Positions 12,001 to 23,500 of a stretch of 64,000 nt of DNA are shown piece after piece. This stretch comes from Klebsormidium nitens (Eukaryota; Streptophyta; Klebsormidiophyceae; Klebsormidiales; Klebsormidiaceae): positions 109,951 to 173,950 of the forward strand of contig DF237086.1 in assembly GCA_000708835.1 (NCBI GenBank). The letters are read 5' to 3'. How positions within the stretch are numbered: the stretch's first letter is position 1; each line of letters begins with the position of its first letter. The translations under genes and the position numbers were made by a program. The notes under the pieces are model-generated. The model ran no database searches and had not been told where the DNA came from. It saw nothing but the letters and a program-made list of their open reading frames with translations.

Positions 12001-12382
12001 ATGTAATTGCGCGAATTCTCTGCAGTACCGCTTGGAAGATTAAGGGACTTCGAAGTTGGAATCCGAGATCTGGAGCCTTGCTTCTCCGACAACCAAAGCA
12101 GGTCCAAATTAGACATACAAAATCCTCGCCTTGAGACTGATGTCCTTGTATCTCATCGATATCCTCCTCAATGCGCAGAACATCAAGTGGCGCTTCAACA
12201 ATCGGGAGAAGATCGACAAGGTGCTGTCGGCGACGAGCAAGCAGAAGATGGTGGCGGAGCAGGCCAAGCGGCGCGCCAAGATGGAGGTCCTCAGCAGGGC
12301 CAAGGTGTCCGCCGCCAAGAAACTAGAGACGGACCGGCGCGCGCTCGAGATCGCGGACGAGGACGAGGCCGAGGAGGATTAG
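3004..12382 (+). CDS. TIC56: TIC56-like chloroplast protein import component
   Basis: Eleven exons join in frame (2487 nt, 828 aa): 3004-3103, 4739-5002, 5461-5676, 6066-6322, 6656-6904, 7509-7713, 8247-8496, 9257-9527, 10250-10469, 11128-11378, 12179-12382. TIC56 is a subunit of the 1-MDa TIC translocon at the plastid inner envelope of streptophytes. Recognition rests on exon 3 (about residues 122-193), a GYF-like domain with YYKDRVGLTRGP, GLIDRDTFVW and MDEWVPLACVYGLD, preceded by LGRPVDVA as in land-plant TIC56. The N-terminus (VGLPKLP) has no typical transit peptide. The protein is longer than the roughly 530-aa Arabidopsis one; the extra length is charged sequence including a predicted coiled coil in exon 10 and a Lys/Glu-rich C-terminus. 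Intron 7 appears to be GC-AG (AG|GCAAGT at 8497). Nearly every intron carries copies of exon edges. Confidence 0.85.
6402..6442 (+). repeat. Echo of TIC56 exon 4 3' edge
   Basis: These 41 bases match 6281-6321 with 4 differences, 80 bp after the true donor. The donor itself is not preserved; the copy ends in a short CGAAG repetition before GTGAG. Confidence 0.8.
7047..7118 (+). repeat. Echo of TIC56 exon 5 3' edge with donor
   Basis: 72 bases match 6836-6907 with about 8 differences, including the exon end CTCGAG and the donor GTG. The offset is 211 bp. Confidence 0.85.
7283..7344 (+). repeat. Echo of TIC56 exon 6 5' edge
   Basis: 62 bases match the start of exon 6 (7508-7569) without a gap, about 84% by eye. 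The acceptor CAG has become CAA in the copy. The copy lies upstream of the real edge by 225 bp. Confidence 0.85.
7815..7868 (+). repeat. Echo of TIC56 exon 6 3' edge with donor
   Basis: 54 bases match 7665-7718 with a single difference, covering the last 49 exon bases and GTAAG. Similarity stops abruptly at both ends. The offset is 150 bp. This is the freshest copy in the window. Confidence 0.9.
8972..9033 (+). repeat. First echo of TIC56 exon 8 5' edge
   Basis: It matches the exon start at 9252 onwards (CGCAGGGGCAAGCGCATGCC) with a handful of differences and keeps the acceptor CAG. It is one of two upstream copies in this intron. Confidence 0.85.
9124..9200 (+). repeat. Second echo of TIC56 exon 8 5' edge
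   Basis: About 75 bases are nearly identical to 9252-9328, including the acceptor CAG. The copies lie about 152 and 128 bp apart, giving a three-step series with the real exon last. Confidence 0.9.
10095..10155 (+). repeat. Echo of TIC56 exon 9 5' edge
   Basis: 61 bases align without gaps to 10249-10309, offset 154 bp. The acceptor is lost (CCG instead of CAG), and the copy carries an in-frame TAG where the exon has CAG. Confidence 0.85.
10591..10669 (+). repeat. Echo of TIC56 exon 9 3' edge with donor
   Basis: It matches 10403-10486 and includes the donor GGTGAGG and about 17 intron bases (TTCGCAGCTTG), with a short deletion. It is one of the few echoes that extends well into the intron side. 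Confidence 0.85.
10896..10941 (+). repeat. First echo of TIC56 exon 10 5' edge
   Basis: It starts with GAGCATGTTCACA, matching the exon start GGCATGTTCACATTCC at 11128, and continues through AAGCCGAGCCGCAACTTG. The copy is older and more diverged than most. Confidence 0.7.
11017..11063 (+). repeat. Second echo of TIC56 exon 10 5' edge with acceptor
   Basis: A pyrimidine tract and TAG are followed by GCGATTTTACATTCTCC and GCGTAAGCTGAGC, which align with the true edge at 11125-11173. The acceptor AG is kept. Confidence 0.75.
11527..11570 (+). repeat. Echo of TIC56 exon 10 3' edge with donor
   Basis: It matches 11337-11383 (TCCATGTGGTT, GATGCGGGT, donor GTAAG) with scattered differences and a small deletion. 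Confidence 0.8.
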
Positions 12383-14105
12383 TTGAGAACAGGGCCCATT
12401 TTAGGAAGGAGCGCAGAGTTACTTTGAGATGCAGAACCATGCGGGAGTATGAAGGGGTCTACGACAAGGTACTGCTCACAGTAAGCTCGTTCGAGGCTCA
12501 TTTTTGACTTGAGGAGGTGGACACAATCAGGTATTGGTCCTTCGAGTGACGGTTGGAAGTGGAAGTTGGTAATGGACCATCAAAAATGTGTCCTCTGCAA
12601 TCGTGGATTCGGGCCTGGCGCTGTTGGTTCAAAGTCAGCATGCGCAGGTTTATTCCGAAGTGAAGCCTGTGGCAAGTCAATTGCATTTCTGTGCCTTGGC
12701 CGGTCAACTGTGGATCGGTTGAAGCACGAATGACGATTAAAGGGCAGGGAGCCGTTGTCTTCATCGCGGCAACTTGCCAATTACACGGCACAAAGGCTTG
12801 CCGCTCACTTCAGAAAGAATTGGGTCAGTTCTACGTACATATGCATCGACAGCTCCCTCTAAGTATCTCGTAGCTACTTACTTCACATGAGCGCAATGGC
12901 CCGCTACTGTAGCTAACTGGAATGGTCAAGCTTCAATCTCAGTCCAAGGGTATTCTGCGAACAGATTCTTGTGGGCGGGCGATCGCCAGATTTATTTGAC
13001 TCAAGTCGAGCAAGGATCGCCCGTGCACCTAAAATGATTGCTCTATTAACCTAATCCATGTGCATTTCAACTTGTCTTGCGTTGATCCGAACCGCGTCGG
13101 GTAGAACATAATATGTGCGCCCAATTCATGAGGATCTGATCAGGATCTCCACTTAGGTCATGATATGTGGAATTAAGCCTGCCCATGCATGCCACACTAC
13201 TAGGCAAACCGTGTTGGCGCCGCCCCGGTTCGATTCAAATTATGATTGATTGATGATTGAACTCGATCATCAATCATCAATTTATATAATATAATTCCGA
13301 TCAATTAACTCTAATGTTTCTAGCTTGAAGCAGTGGGTACCATGCAGCTTCGGCGGCGCATAGTGCGGAGCCTGTCTGCCCGCTTCCGTCATGCGAATTG
13401 TCGAGATACAAATTGCACATGACTTATGTACAGGTGTTGAGTTCAGGCCTGACGTGTACAATATCATGTCTATTCAATCTATAGAAATGCGGATCACTGA
13501 GGTTCATGTCATTCATTTGATTGAGTCAATGATCGACACATCCGGTTCCCGCTTTGTCCAATGTCTTGTACGCCGCCAAGCATGTCCACGGAAAAGCTCG
13601 TCCAAGGACACCAAGTTCGGAAAATCAGTATCGCGCACGCCAGCAAACTCTTAAACAAAATGTGAAGCTAGCTTTTACTTGAAGCTCGCATGTTAAGGGG
13701 CGTACGTGTTGTAGGCCTCGAGTTGGAAGTCCGACGAGTTGCTCATACCTAGCGCGGCACAAGCTCGGATGTGACAATTGCTACGCATTGAACTCAGAAC
13801 TTCGGATGCAATGAGTCACCCTCGATCGGATGTCGTCCAACGTTCATGCATTGTATCATATGACGAGCTGGTTCACCGTTTGCAAGTATTTACCATTCAG
13901 AACTGAACACAGCGTACCCAATTGCTCCGTACTTCCAGATATATCATAGTCTGTTTCCTTCTTCTGCATTTGATAGACGCTCTTTCAATCGGCCCTGTAT
14001 CCGACGAGACAGTCTCTCAAAAACAAAACAATAGTCCGACCACCAAACAAGCACGAGTTCCAGTCAGATCACGTATCGTTCACGGCAGTCCGCTCTTCGT
14101 CGTTC
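12383..14105. other. Intergenic, no gene seen
   Basis: This is the 3' flank of TIC56 and the spacer to the MYND pair. The open frames here are short and lack domain character. An AT-rich inverted repeat lies at 13247-13275: a 10-bp perfect stem TGATTGATGA / TCATCAATCA with a 9-base loop, in a run of TGATT units. Confidence 0.5.
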
Positions 14106-15797
14106 CTAAGAAGCCGGCTTACGGGTCGCGCCCGCTTGGCAGTGAACCTTGTGAGTTGGCCAGTGTAGCTTCTGGTGATCTTTGCTGCAGAGATAGATTT
14201 GCACCTCAATTGCTGAAGCTTGCAGAGGAAAAAGGCAAGATACTCACAAGATACGCAAAGCAAAGTCAGGAGGTATCTCTGAGTAGAATTACCGCGTGCC
14301 AAGCGAATGCGTCAAAAACATTCGAGAACAAGGATTATCAACACGGGATGAACATTATGCCTCAGCAGGGGCAGGAGCACAGGGCGAGAAGTATGGCGTG
14401 AGAGAAAACGCGTCTAGCTCACTCATCAGGCGCATCTTCTCCTTGAACTACCTTTGGGGATAGCTTAAGGCTCGAAGCGGCGGAGGATCAGCAGGGTTTC
14501 TATGATCCGATTACAGGCATTTATGCAAAACCTTGCCCTGTGCTTGACAGTTGCATTTAAAACCTACAGAGGCCGCTTGCGTGCGGAAAACTGAATTCTC
14601 CTTGCCACACTGACGCCGCGAATGCTCAACATATGAGCGAAGCCTCCCCGATTCATCTCTGAAAACTTACCTGCAGTAACGTGATACTTGACAGATCGCG
14701 CACTTGCCAAACTTCTTCCCAATCACGGGCTCAGGGCCTGCCTTGCACAGCTTCCACGAGCAAACCACCGGAGTTCCAACTGCTTCGTGTCCAACACCTG
14801 TTTCCGCTCTGACCTTCCACTGCTCAGGGCAGCGCGGTTGCGTCATCATCGTCACCGGGTACTTTCGCAGCTTCGCTTCAATGTGTCGCCAAGGCTTGAA
14901 GGGCAGCTCTGAACAGTTGATCTTCTGCTTGTGGGGCTTGAAACCTGAGAGTGCATTGTGCACGCGCATCCTTTCTGCAGTGGCCTCCATCTCGAGTAAG
15001 TAGAGAAGGAGTGCAGTGCATCGCACGAACGGAGAGCCAATCCGTTTTGATTCCTCTAGGGGCGAGGCTTCGTAGATTGCTGCAATCAGTTTGAGGAGGC
15101 CCCTCTCTAATGCCCAGAGCTGGCTGTCGGCGGCGAACGCAAGCGACGTCACCAATCGAGTCATCCAAGCACGGACACCGAATGAATCTTCAGCAGGTAG
15201 CTTATTGAGGAAGTCCTGTGAAAGGAGAGGTCCAAGGTAGTCGAAAAGGCTTTGCTGCTCTGCAACTTCCCGCATCGCTTCTCGGAAGGCTTCTGAACCC
15301 CGTGCAAAGTTGGCCACAATTTGCAGAGGGGCCGTCATCATCACTCGAAAATTGAGCTCTTCATATGTCTCTTCGCCTTTCTGAAGCAAGCGCGCTTCTT
15401 CGACGAACAAACCGGACAATTCGCGGTAGATCTTGCAAGCAGCCTGTCTTTCTTTTGCTCCTATTGCAGACAACCTCAAAGTTCTTTCAACAAAAACCTT
15501 GCTGGAAGAGAGATAGGCAAGCGCCGTACCGTAGACAACCATAAACTTAAATGCTGTGAAGTCATCCTGGCGTGGAACCTGCCCGAGCGTGCCGATCCAA
15601 AGTTGATTCAAGACTACGCCCCCATGGTATGCTGTAATCTCTTGAGCAATCCTCGCAAATCCAAGCTTCTTTCCTTCGCCCTCATTCATGACGAAGAAGC
15701 TTTGTAGAATCTCAACGCCTCTGTTGATTTCTTCAGGGACCTCCGAGCTCAGCAAGACCGCGCATCTCTTGATCAACTGATCGAAGTCCTCGTCCAT
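14106..15797 (-). CDS. MYND zinc-finger protein, copy 1
   Basis: Two exons on the minus strand, 15797-14671 and 14184-14106, join in frame to give 401 aa. Residues 1 to about 340 are a mostly helical, leucine-rich region of unknown function, possibly an armadillo-like fold. The C-terminus is a MYND-type zinc-binding domain: CSWKLC, then CAIC, then RYCSKDHQKLHW and THKVHC. The intron (donor CAG|GTAAGT) splits the finger after RYC. The ligand pattern is atypical: the first pair is C-x4-C and the C-x3-C pair reads C-x3-H. MYND domains bind proline-rich partners in chromatin and signalling proteins; the target here is unknown. It is a paralogue of the gene at 17030, transcribed divergently, and lacks about 28 residues that the second copy has before the finger. 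Confidence 0.8.
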
Positions 15798-17029
15798 TTT
15801 GCTGTCCCACCGCCAGGCGCTATGAGAACTGTGGTGCAGAGTCTCTGCCGCTCGGAATCTGAGGCCGCTTCTCTGGTATGTGTAAGAAGCTACAGCAGAT
15901 TCTGGGCTTCCAAATCAGCAACCTTCTGCAGCTTCGCTCATTGGATCATGTGTTCTTGCACTGCGCCTTACTCGCCTGAAGAATGATAATCCTTATTTGC
16001 GGCATGCTTCAAACGCTGGAGCAGCCAAATGTCAGCATTGCATGGGAGTCTGACTCTTCGAAAGTGGTCGCTAGCGCTTGCGTCCCCCGGAACTTATAAC
16101 AGTTTCTTCAAATCGGAGGGTTCGACCTCTTTAAGCTGTCTTTTGAGTTTGAAAAATCCGAGGTGGTTCAAACAGATACAAATTACATGCAATATAGTTG
16201 ATTTTCATTCAAATCAAAGGAGGCAATCCAACACTTCAGGCCTCGATCTGAATGTCCTGCGCAGTATGGTGATGTCATCAGAGGCCTCGAAATTGGCGAT
16301 TCAACAATTCCAGCTCCGATTGTCGCGCCAAATTATTTGACACCAGCTACGCGCAACAATCAGGCGCAGTAGCTAAGTTTCATCAGGGTCTGCGCACAAC
16401 ATATGAATGTGTCATGAAGAACTCGTACAGCAGCTCTAGATTCTCGAAGATCCTCGAATTGAAGTACGTCCACTGCACTGGTCAGCCATCAATGTGCAGC
16501 GTCATGCATGCCTTGACTATGGTTACATGCCTCATGTTACCAAGTCAATAACAACCTTCAGGCTTGCGTCGCCCAATTCTGGTAGGGTCCTCTGGAGCAG
16601 ACGTGTTCCACTTCGATGTCTACAGCCTTCTCGTTCGTCAGAGATCTAGGAATATGCTTCATCCAGACTCCAAACAGTGTGTACATGTTGCTTTTTGCTG
16701 CGTGTATACGCAACGCTGAATTTCGCAGGGTGAAATGCTGAGGAGAAGCTGTGCTTCAGGCCTTTATTATATGGGCGCCTTGGTGCCATGCAGCGCAGGC
16801 AACTTTTCTGGTTGGAGCGAGCGGCCAAGGCGACCTCATAGCGCCTTTGACCAAGTTCAAAATTTTGCGAAGACGTTGCATGCGCTCACGCGCTATAGAC
16901 GTGAGTCCTGATACCTGGACTTCTGAGCGCGCGCATGCACCTAAAAACCCCCTCTCAGCAGCAGCAGCGGGTGCAAGAAGAGCGGCAACATCTGCTAGCT
17001 AGAGGTTCGGCCGCTCAACAGCATAGAAG
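15798..17029. promoter_or_regulatory. Divergent spacer between the two MYND genes
   Basis: About 1.2 kb separates the two start codons, presumably holding both promoters. I see no gene and no convincing motif. The head-to-head layout suggests an inverted duplication of one ancestral gene. Confidence 0.35.
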
Positions 17030-18873
17030 ATGGAAGACGATCTTGACCAGATTGTGCACAAGTGTGTCGCCATGCTGATGTCAAATGACCCAGAGCTGAT
17101 CATGCAAAGCGCTGAGTTACTGCAGGCCTTGATGAAGGAGAGGGAAAGTATGGAGAAAGTCGCCAGAGTCGTTCAGGAGATTGCAGCATACCGTGGTGGC
17201 GCTGTTTTGAACTTGATCTGGATGGGGACATTAGGAAGAAATCCCAGCAACACAGGCGGGGACAAAGCATGCGAATACTTCATCGTCTGCACCGCAGCAT
17301 TTCAGGTCTTCACATCAAGCAAGGCAGTCGTGGAGCGCTACTTGACAACAATAGGGGCAAACGAGAGGGAGAGTGCTCGGGCAATCTACGAGGCACTCTC
17401 TTCCCGGCCTTTGAGCACTGCGCAGGCTTTCAGCCGAGGAAAGAAGACCCTGCTGATTGAATCCTTCATTATCAGGCCTTTAGACTGCCTGGCAAACTTT
17501 GCAAAGGGCTCCAAGGTCTTCCGTGATGTAATCAAGGACTTTGCAGAACAGCGTTCCATCTTCGATACCTTCGGGACATTTTTGTCGGCTGAATTTCTGG
17601 GCGACCTAAGGGCTGAAGATCAGTGGTCAGTGCGGGTCGCCCTAACCAGTCTTGCGGAAGCGCTTGCATTTTCCAATGACAGCCAGCTCTGGGCGCTAGA
17701 CAAGGGCCTGCTTAAGCTGATCTCAGCAATTTACGAACACTCACCCTTGGAGGATCTGAAAAACAAGTCGAAGCCTGCTCTCAAGCACAAGGCCATCCCG
17801 GTGATGCGCTGCACTGCGGTTCTCATGTACTTGCTGGAGAGAGAGTCCACGCTAGAGAAGCTGCGTGCTCACAACGCCCTTGCAGGCTTCAAGCCCCACA
17901 GGCGCAAGATCGATGCTGCAAGCATGAATTGCTATAAGTCCCATGGTGGAAAGGTCAACGGCGCTACAATTCTCGAAGGACGATACTGGGGTTACATGGA
18001 AGCTAAGTTGCAAGGCGTGCCGGTGACTCTGGCCCTGGGGAACGAAAGGATTCCCCCGGGGTACTTGAGGAAACAAATGCGGGGCAAAGATGGAGGCATG
18101 GACGTCCAGGTGGTGTGCTCATGGAAACTGTGCACGGCAGGCGAAGAGCAGATTGGTCGGAAATTTGGCAAGTGCAGCGTTTGCCAAGTCGCCCGCTACT
18201 GCAGGTAAGAAGTCAGTCGCCATGGACGAAGTTGCCATGATGACTTTCAAAGGAATGCTTAAAAGGGCGCCACTTCTCTGGGTTTTCAATTCGATACAAT
18301 GAACGGCGAACAAACGTGAGGAGATACTCAGCATAAGTTGTCAAAGTCAGAAGGCTAAGCAGATTGTCCAGAGTGGTTTTACGTTTTTGCGAAAGCTGTC
18401 CATTGAGGTTGTTCGATGCGATTCAAAGCGACAGCCAAGGTCATATTTGTGGCAGTAAAGCGATCGACAGTCTTATCAAAGGCAAAAAACCACTGGTCAG
18501 CTTTCGATCCGATCTGAAGCGATCTAAAGCGACAGCCAAGGTTACTTTTGTGGCAGTCCCTTGTTGATCCTTGTTGATCCCTTGTTCCAGGTCGTCGAGT
18601 TTTATTCCTCGTCCATAATCTAGGAGCGAGTGACATCACTCTGATCATATCACGGCCTTCTTATTGAATCGATATGATCTTTCAGATTACTTCCACGTAA
18701 CCTACGAGACATTTTTCGAATCGGGTTTGCCAAGCTGACTGCGCCTGCTTCCTTGCAGCAAGGAGCATCAAAGCCTGCACTGGCGGACCCACAAAGTTCA
18801 CTGTCGGGCCAAGGATTCTGGCGGGTCCGTAGGGACGTCTGAAAGGGAAAGGCCTTCAGAAGGGGAGCAATGA
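17030..18873 (+). CDS. MYND zinc-finger protein, copy 2
   Basis: Two exons, 17030-18204 and 18759-18873, join in frame to 429 aa. The layout follows copy 1: a start of the MEDDLDQIVHKC type, a long helical region with FAKGSKVFRDVIKDFAEQ and SQLWALDKGLLKLISAIY, then the C-terminal MYND finger (CSWKLC, CSVC, RYCSKEHQSLHW, THKVHC). The same C-x4-C and C-x3-H deviations occur, so they are inherited, not sequencing errors. The intron is at the identical position and phase (after YC, AG|C). It has an insertion relative to copy 1 before the finger, including LEGRYWGYMEAKL and LALGNERIPPGYL. The function is unknown beyond probable zinc-dependent protein binding. Confidence 0.82.
18425..18557 (+). repeat. 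Pair of 32-bp direct repeats
   Basis: AAAGCGACAGCCAAGGT followed by TTTGTGGCAGT occurs at 18425-18456 and 18526-18557, 101 bp apart, inside the intron of MYND copy 2. A duplicated CCTTGTTGATC follows the second copy. Confidence 0.7.
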
Positions 18874-20553
18874 GTCATGTAATCCACGGACATGGGTAGT
18901 AGGTAGCGCAGTCACTTTGTCCAAGTTTTATTGCGCCATGGTTTAGATGCCGGTCCGTTCCAAGAAAGGACTCCTGCCGATTGGTGAAAGTCCGGTCAGA
19001 ACCGCGGCATTACATCTGATCGAGGAATTCATTCAACATGACGTTTAAAATCTTGCGAGGAATGTCTGAGCAATTTCCAATGGACGGATGGACGAATCGT
19101 CTACGCTAAGTATAAGCGGCTGGATAGACCATGCGAAAGCGCGGCAGGACAAGTCGAGGTGGTATCCCGCCATTTCTTTACTTGGTATTTTGAATTGTAG
19201 TGGCTCAGAATAGATGACAAGTGGTTCTCAAACCCTCGGAAACTTAACCGGCCAAGTGTAGGATCCTATCTGCACCGTCCTGAACTCACTAACACGCTGG
19301 ACGGGCGCTATGCAACCCGTGGTCTCAAGCTCCTGCGACTCTTCCGGTTGATTGCCCTCAATTTCAACGGCGATGTCTTGAAGAAAACAGTTGCACCGTC
19401 TTACACGTACAATATGAGCGGCACAGCTTCTCAACGGCCCATACCCATGTAGCATCCCCCTATGACCCACGGAATCAGCTTGCTGAAAAGTACTCAAACC
19501 TGCATGAAGGTGTGTAGCATGGAATCACTGATCGCCCTTGTTTATCATATCACCTGGCCTTCGATGAGCCCATGCAAGAATTCAGGCCCATCACTGTAAA
19601 CGGATTCTCCTGATTAAGATGCGGCTGCCAAGCCTGTAATTGGAGGCGTGTTGAGTCCATCTTTTTCAAGTCGGCTTTTTCAAGCCTTTTCATTTTGCTA
19701 GACTGCTATTCGACCCAATCCAATCGTGACTCAAATCGCTGAATCTTCTTATCTCCTCAGCTCGAAGGCGACTTTAGTCCCCATTTAGTCATGCTCGCAG
19801 CTAGCTCACGTTTGTATTATTGTATATATGTCCGTTCAAGGATGTCGCCTGGCAACGCAGATGGTCATATTCAAAGATCTAGCTTCGTCAACACATCGAT
19901 AACGTCAGTCAATTATGATTCACAGCAAACGGTGCTGAACACGATGCTTTTTACTACCGTCAGGCATGCTACTCACAATGGCGAGCTGATGCTACTGCGG
20001 CCGCGGTACTGAATTAGAGGTCGCAATGGCGCGGATCACGGCCGGCCGGCCGCCTAGCTAGGCTGGCCCGTAGATGAGCAAGGGTTTATGGTTTTCCAAA
20101 AGTCAGGGTTTTACTGTTGATGTTGATCATGCACAGGAATTTCTCTTGAATGAAAGTTTCATTGCACCTGATCTTAGCCTTAGGCTTAGGATCCTAGCTG
20201 CTCAAGGCGCTTTTAAAATCCTTGAGTCTGGACAAAGATGCTGCTGATACGTGCAAGATTATCTTATGTCCTCAAGGCGAGCTCAGCATTTCGCAATCTG
20301 GCATCCAGCAAGTTGAAAGAGCCTGGTTATTGCCTCTGATTGTGATTTCTCTATCCCCGGACTTCTTGTAGCGCCAGAAGATTCAGACAACCACCAAGGG
20401 GATTGGAGTGGTGTCTGTTCATAGTGGGCACCAACAGTCGGTCTGTGCGCTTCGAAAGCATATCTCAAACTGCATCTCGTACTGCTGGCGATTAGAAGGT
20501 TTCTCTGAGGCAATTCGCGGTGGTTTCTTTTAGTTTGCGTCTGCAACACAACT
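18874..20553. other. Intergenic, no confident gene
   Basis: This is the spacer between MYND copy 2 and CWC27. A minus-strand frame at about 19230-19490 has some protein character (ending VQIGSYTWPVKFPRV) but no ATG and no recognisable domain, so I do not call it. The last 200 bp should hold the CWC27 promoter; no motif stands out. Confidence 0.4.
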
Positions 20554-23500
20554 ATGTCGAATGTGTATGTCGTAGAGCCACCAACGAAAGGGAAGGTGGT
20601 GTTCACAACCACCTACGGCGACATTGACATCGAGCTATGGGCGAAAGAAGCGCCAAAGACGGTGAGCTTGCGATCCTTCACTGTATCTCCCCACCACTAC
20701 TCCTTGGTCCAACATATCCTGCAAGAAGAGAAGGATGTTCCAAAGTCTGCGGCCCTCCCTCTGCTGCCCATAGCAAATTTTGCACCACCCCCACCGCTGC
20801 TGAAGGCAGTGGTCATCAATTCTTATGCAGTTGCTCTTGTTCAACAGCTTTTGCGGCCCACTCGCACGTCCGAGCTAGTACCATTCAGTCAGCCCTCCTC
20901 AGGCGCTTCCTTTTCACAGAAAGAAAGTCCATCTTTCTGAGTTACTCTGGCTTGTCAAATGCCATTGTTGATCTAGATGATTTCTATTGTGTCCACTGCA
21001 CACGCAGAGAAATATCGCGGTTTTTATTGCAGGTACGCAACTTCGTGCAACTGTGCCTGGAGGGTTACTATAATGGCACTGCTTTCCACCGGGTCATCAA
21101 GGACTTCATGATTCAGGCTGGGGATCCTACCGGCACTGGAGAAGGTGCGCAACATATTCAGAACTTAGCTAACTCAGCAAGTCTTTCAGATTGGGGCATA
21201 TTGCTGCAGCATCTGTCTTGTTGTGATAGCAAGCTGCTTCACAAATCTTAACATCATTGATCGTTGTGTCAGCAAGCCTATGCTGCCTGACTCGTGCTAG
21301 CAGCTCTGATTTGCTTTCGATTTCCCAGAGCTGTGTCCCTGCCCAAACCTCAAGGCGAGGCTAAACCTTCTTTTTAACAATTCAACCTTGGTAGCATCAA
21401 CCTCAATTAGGTGAGGTGGAGTGGACGGGGAAGCAAAAAGACTCTCATTGAGCTGGTTGTAGAAAAGCGAGAACCAGAATCTGCTTTCTTACCTTCCAGA
21501 GTGATAGAAGGTGAAAGGGTATTTGAATGCTGGCAAACGTTCATTAGCAGGGGGCGCGTCCACCTACGGGCCCTACTTTTCTCATATGCAAAGTTAAAAT
21601 AGTGATTGAAAGATATTGGGTCCCAGTGGGTGTGTCTCTGCAGGGGGCGAGTCCATCTGGGAAAATTACTCTCCGGTCTTTCAGAGTCGAGAAGGTAGCT
21701 GTGATGATAACGAAAACTCAGTGAACGTCTGTTGGCAGGGGGTGAGTCTATCTACGGGGGCTACTTCCCTGACGAGTTCCACTCCCGCCTGCGCTTCAAG
21801 CACCGGGGCCTGGTGGCGAGCGCCAACGCCGGAACGCCTGACACCAACAACTCACAATTCTTTGTGACGCTCGACCGATGCGACTGGCTGGACAAGAAGA
21901 ACACCATCTTTGGGAAGGTGAGGCAGGAAGGTTGATTGTCCCATTTGATAGGACCGAAAAAGCAGAACTCCGAAGCCTGGGGTGGTCTATTTGAGGAGCC
22001 TACTTAATTGGATGCGCAGATGGAGGGTGTATATTTGTCTTACGGCAGACGTGAGGTGTATGCTACCTTTGTTTGTAAAAATACAATACGCCCCCACTCA
22101 CCATTGAGATGTGCGGGCAGATTTGGAAGAGGACTTCGCGATTATACCTTCTGCACCGTACAGGCGCGACTTTACAACATTCTTTCACATGGACATAGAC
22201 CAGTACACAATAGTATTGCCTTCGTAGGACACGAGGAGGCAATATTATTGTCACACCAAAACATATTTGCAGCGCAAGGTAGCTTAAATCTGATGTGATC
22301 CGTGGTCATCTGATCTTCTCTATAATTGGACGTTTCAGGTGACTGGTGAGACAATCTACAACGTACTGAAGATTGGCGGTCTGGAGGTGGATGCAAACGA
22401 CCGCCCCATCGAGCCGCCCAAGATCATCTCAACGGAGGCAAGAGTCCTTGCTCTGCGAATCGCAAGCCGAGACTTTGAAGAGTCCTTTCTCCTTAATTCA
22501 TCGTACTTTGAAGCTTTCGTTCTTGTGGCAAAACGACCGTCATCCTCTGTGCCGATGGGCGACAGCAACATTGTGCATCCTTCGATTTCGTGTCAAGCCC
22601 CACTTGATAATACTAGTTTGTGCTCCATCTCGTCTGCTACATCCTACGGATTCGGTTGCGGTCGCTGCCAAAACGGCTTGATAACCCTCAGCTTCTGAAC
22701 TCAATCAAGAGAAGCCCATTTTACTGCAAGTTTTTCCTTCCTCACGGTTTTCTGTCGACCATATCCAGGTACTTTGGAACCCGTTCGACGATCTCGTACC
22801 TCGGCCGGAGAAGCTAGCGGCCGCAAAGGCCGCGCAGGAGGAGCCGCAAAAGAAGCCTCGAAAGAAGGAGAAAAAGTGAGCCCCATCTCTTATACCTCAA
22901 AGCTTTAGCGATCAGAAGTACGCTACACTAGTTGCGAAAACGGCCGGTCCGCAGAAGGATTCTCGTGAAGGAGCCCCGTCGCCACCTCCATCGTTCACAT
23001 GTCGAGAGTTCGCAAGGAGCATATAGACTCTGGTGATATTGGTTGTGGATCTGCTCGGTCGCGAACGTGACTTCTCGCTGTCCTGTGAAGCTACAGAGGC
23101 ATTTGTGGCATCGGTGGCACTCTCTGTTGTAGAATAAGCCCGGTTTGCCCGGCCTCTCACTTTCTTCTGTCCAAAACCCAAGCATGGACCGCCAGACGGA
23201 AAGAATCAGCTGCTGGCACTTGGAAGACTGACGCACCTTCTCTTACGTCCTCCCCTCTTCACCAAACCTACCTGCAACCCCCGCGTCCTTCGAAAGAAAA
23301 AACAAAAGTATAAATCTGTCCATGGAAATCGTGCAGGAGAGCAGAAAAAGGTCGAAATTGCCCTCCTTGCAGGAACCTCGCGCTCCTGTCTTTCGGTGAG
23401 GACGCAGCAGAGGAGGATGCGGTGCCGGCGGTCGTTCCCGTAAAGATCAAGAGCGCGCACGACATCCTGGACGAGAAGCGGCTCCTGAGAGAAGAAGCGG

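Noticed and set aside
12457-12485. Echo of TIC56 exon 11 after the stop codon
   Set aside because: Only about 15 bases (CGACAAGGT, CTG) match; within chance.
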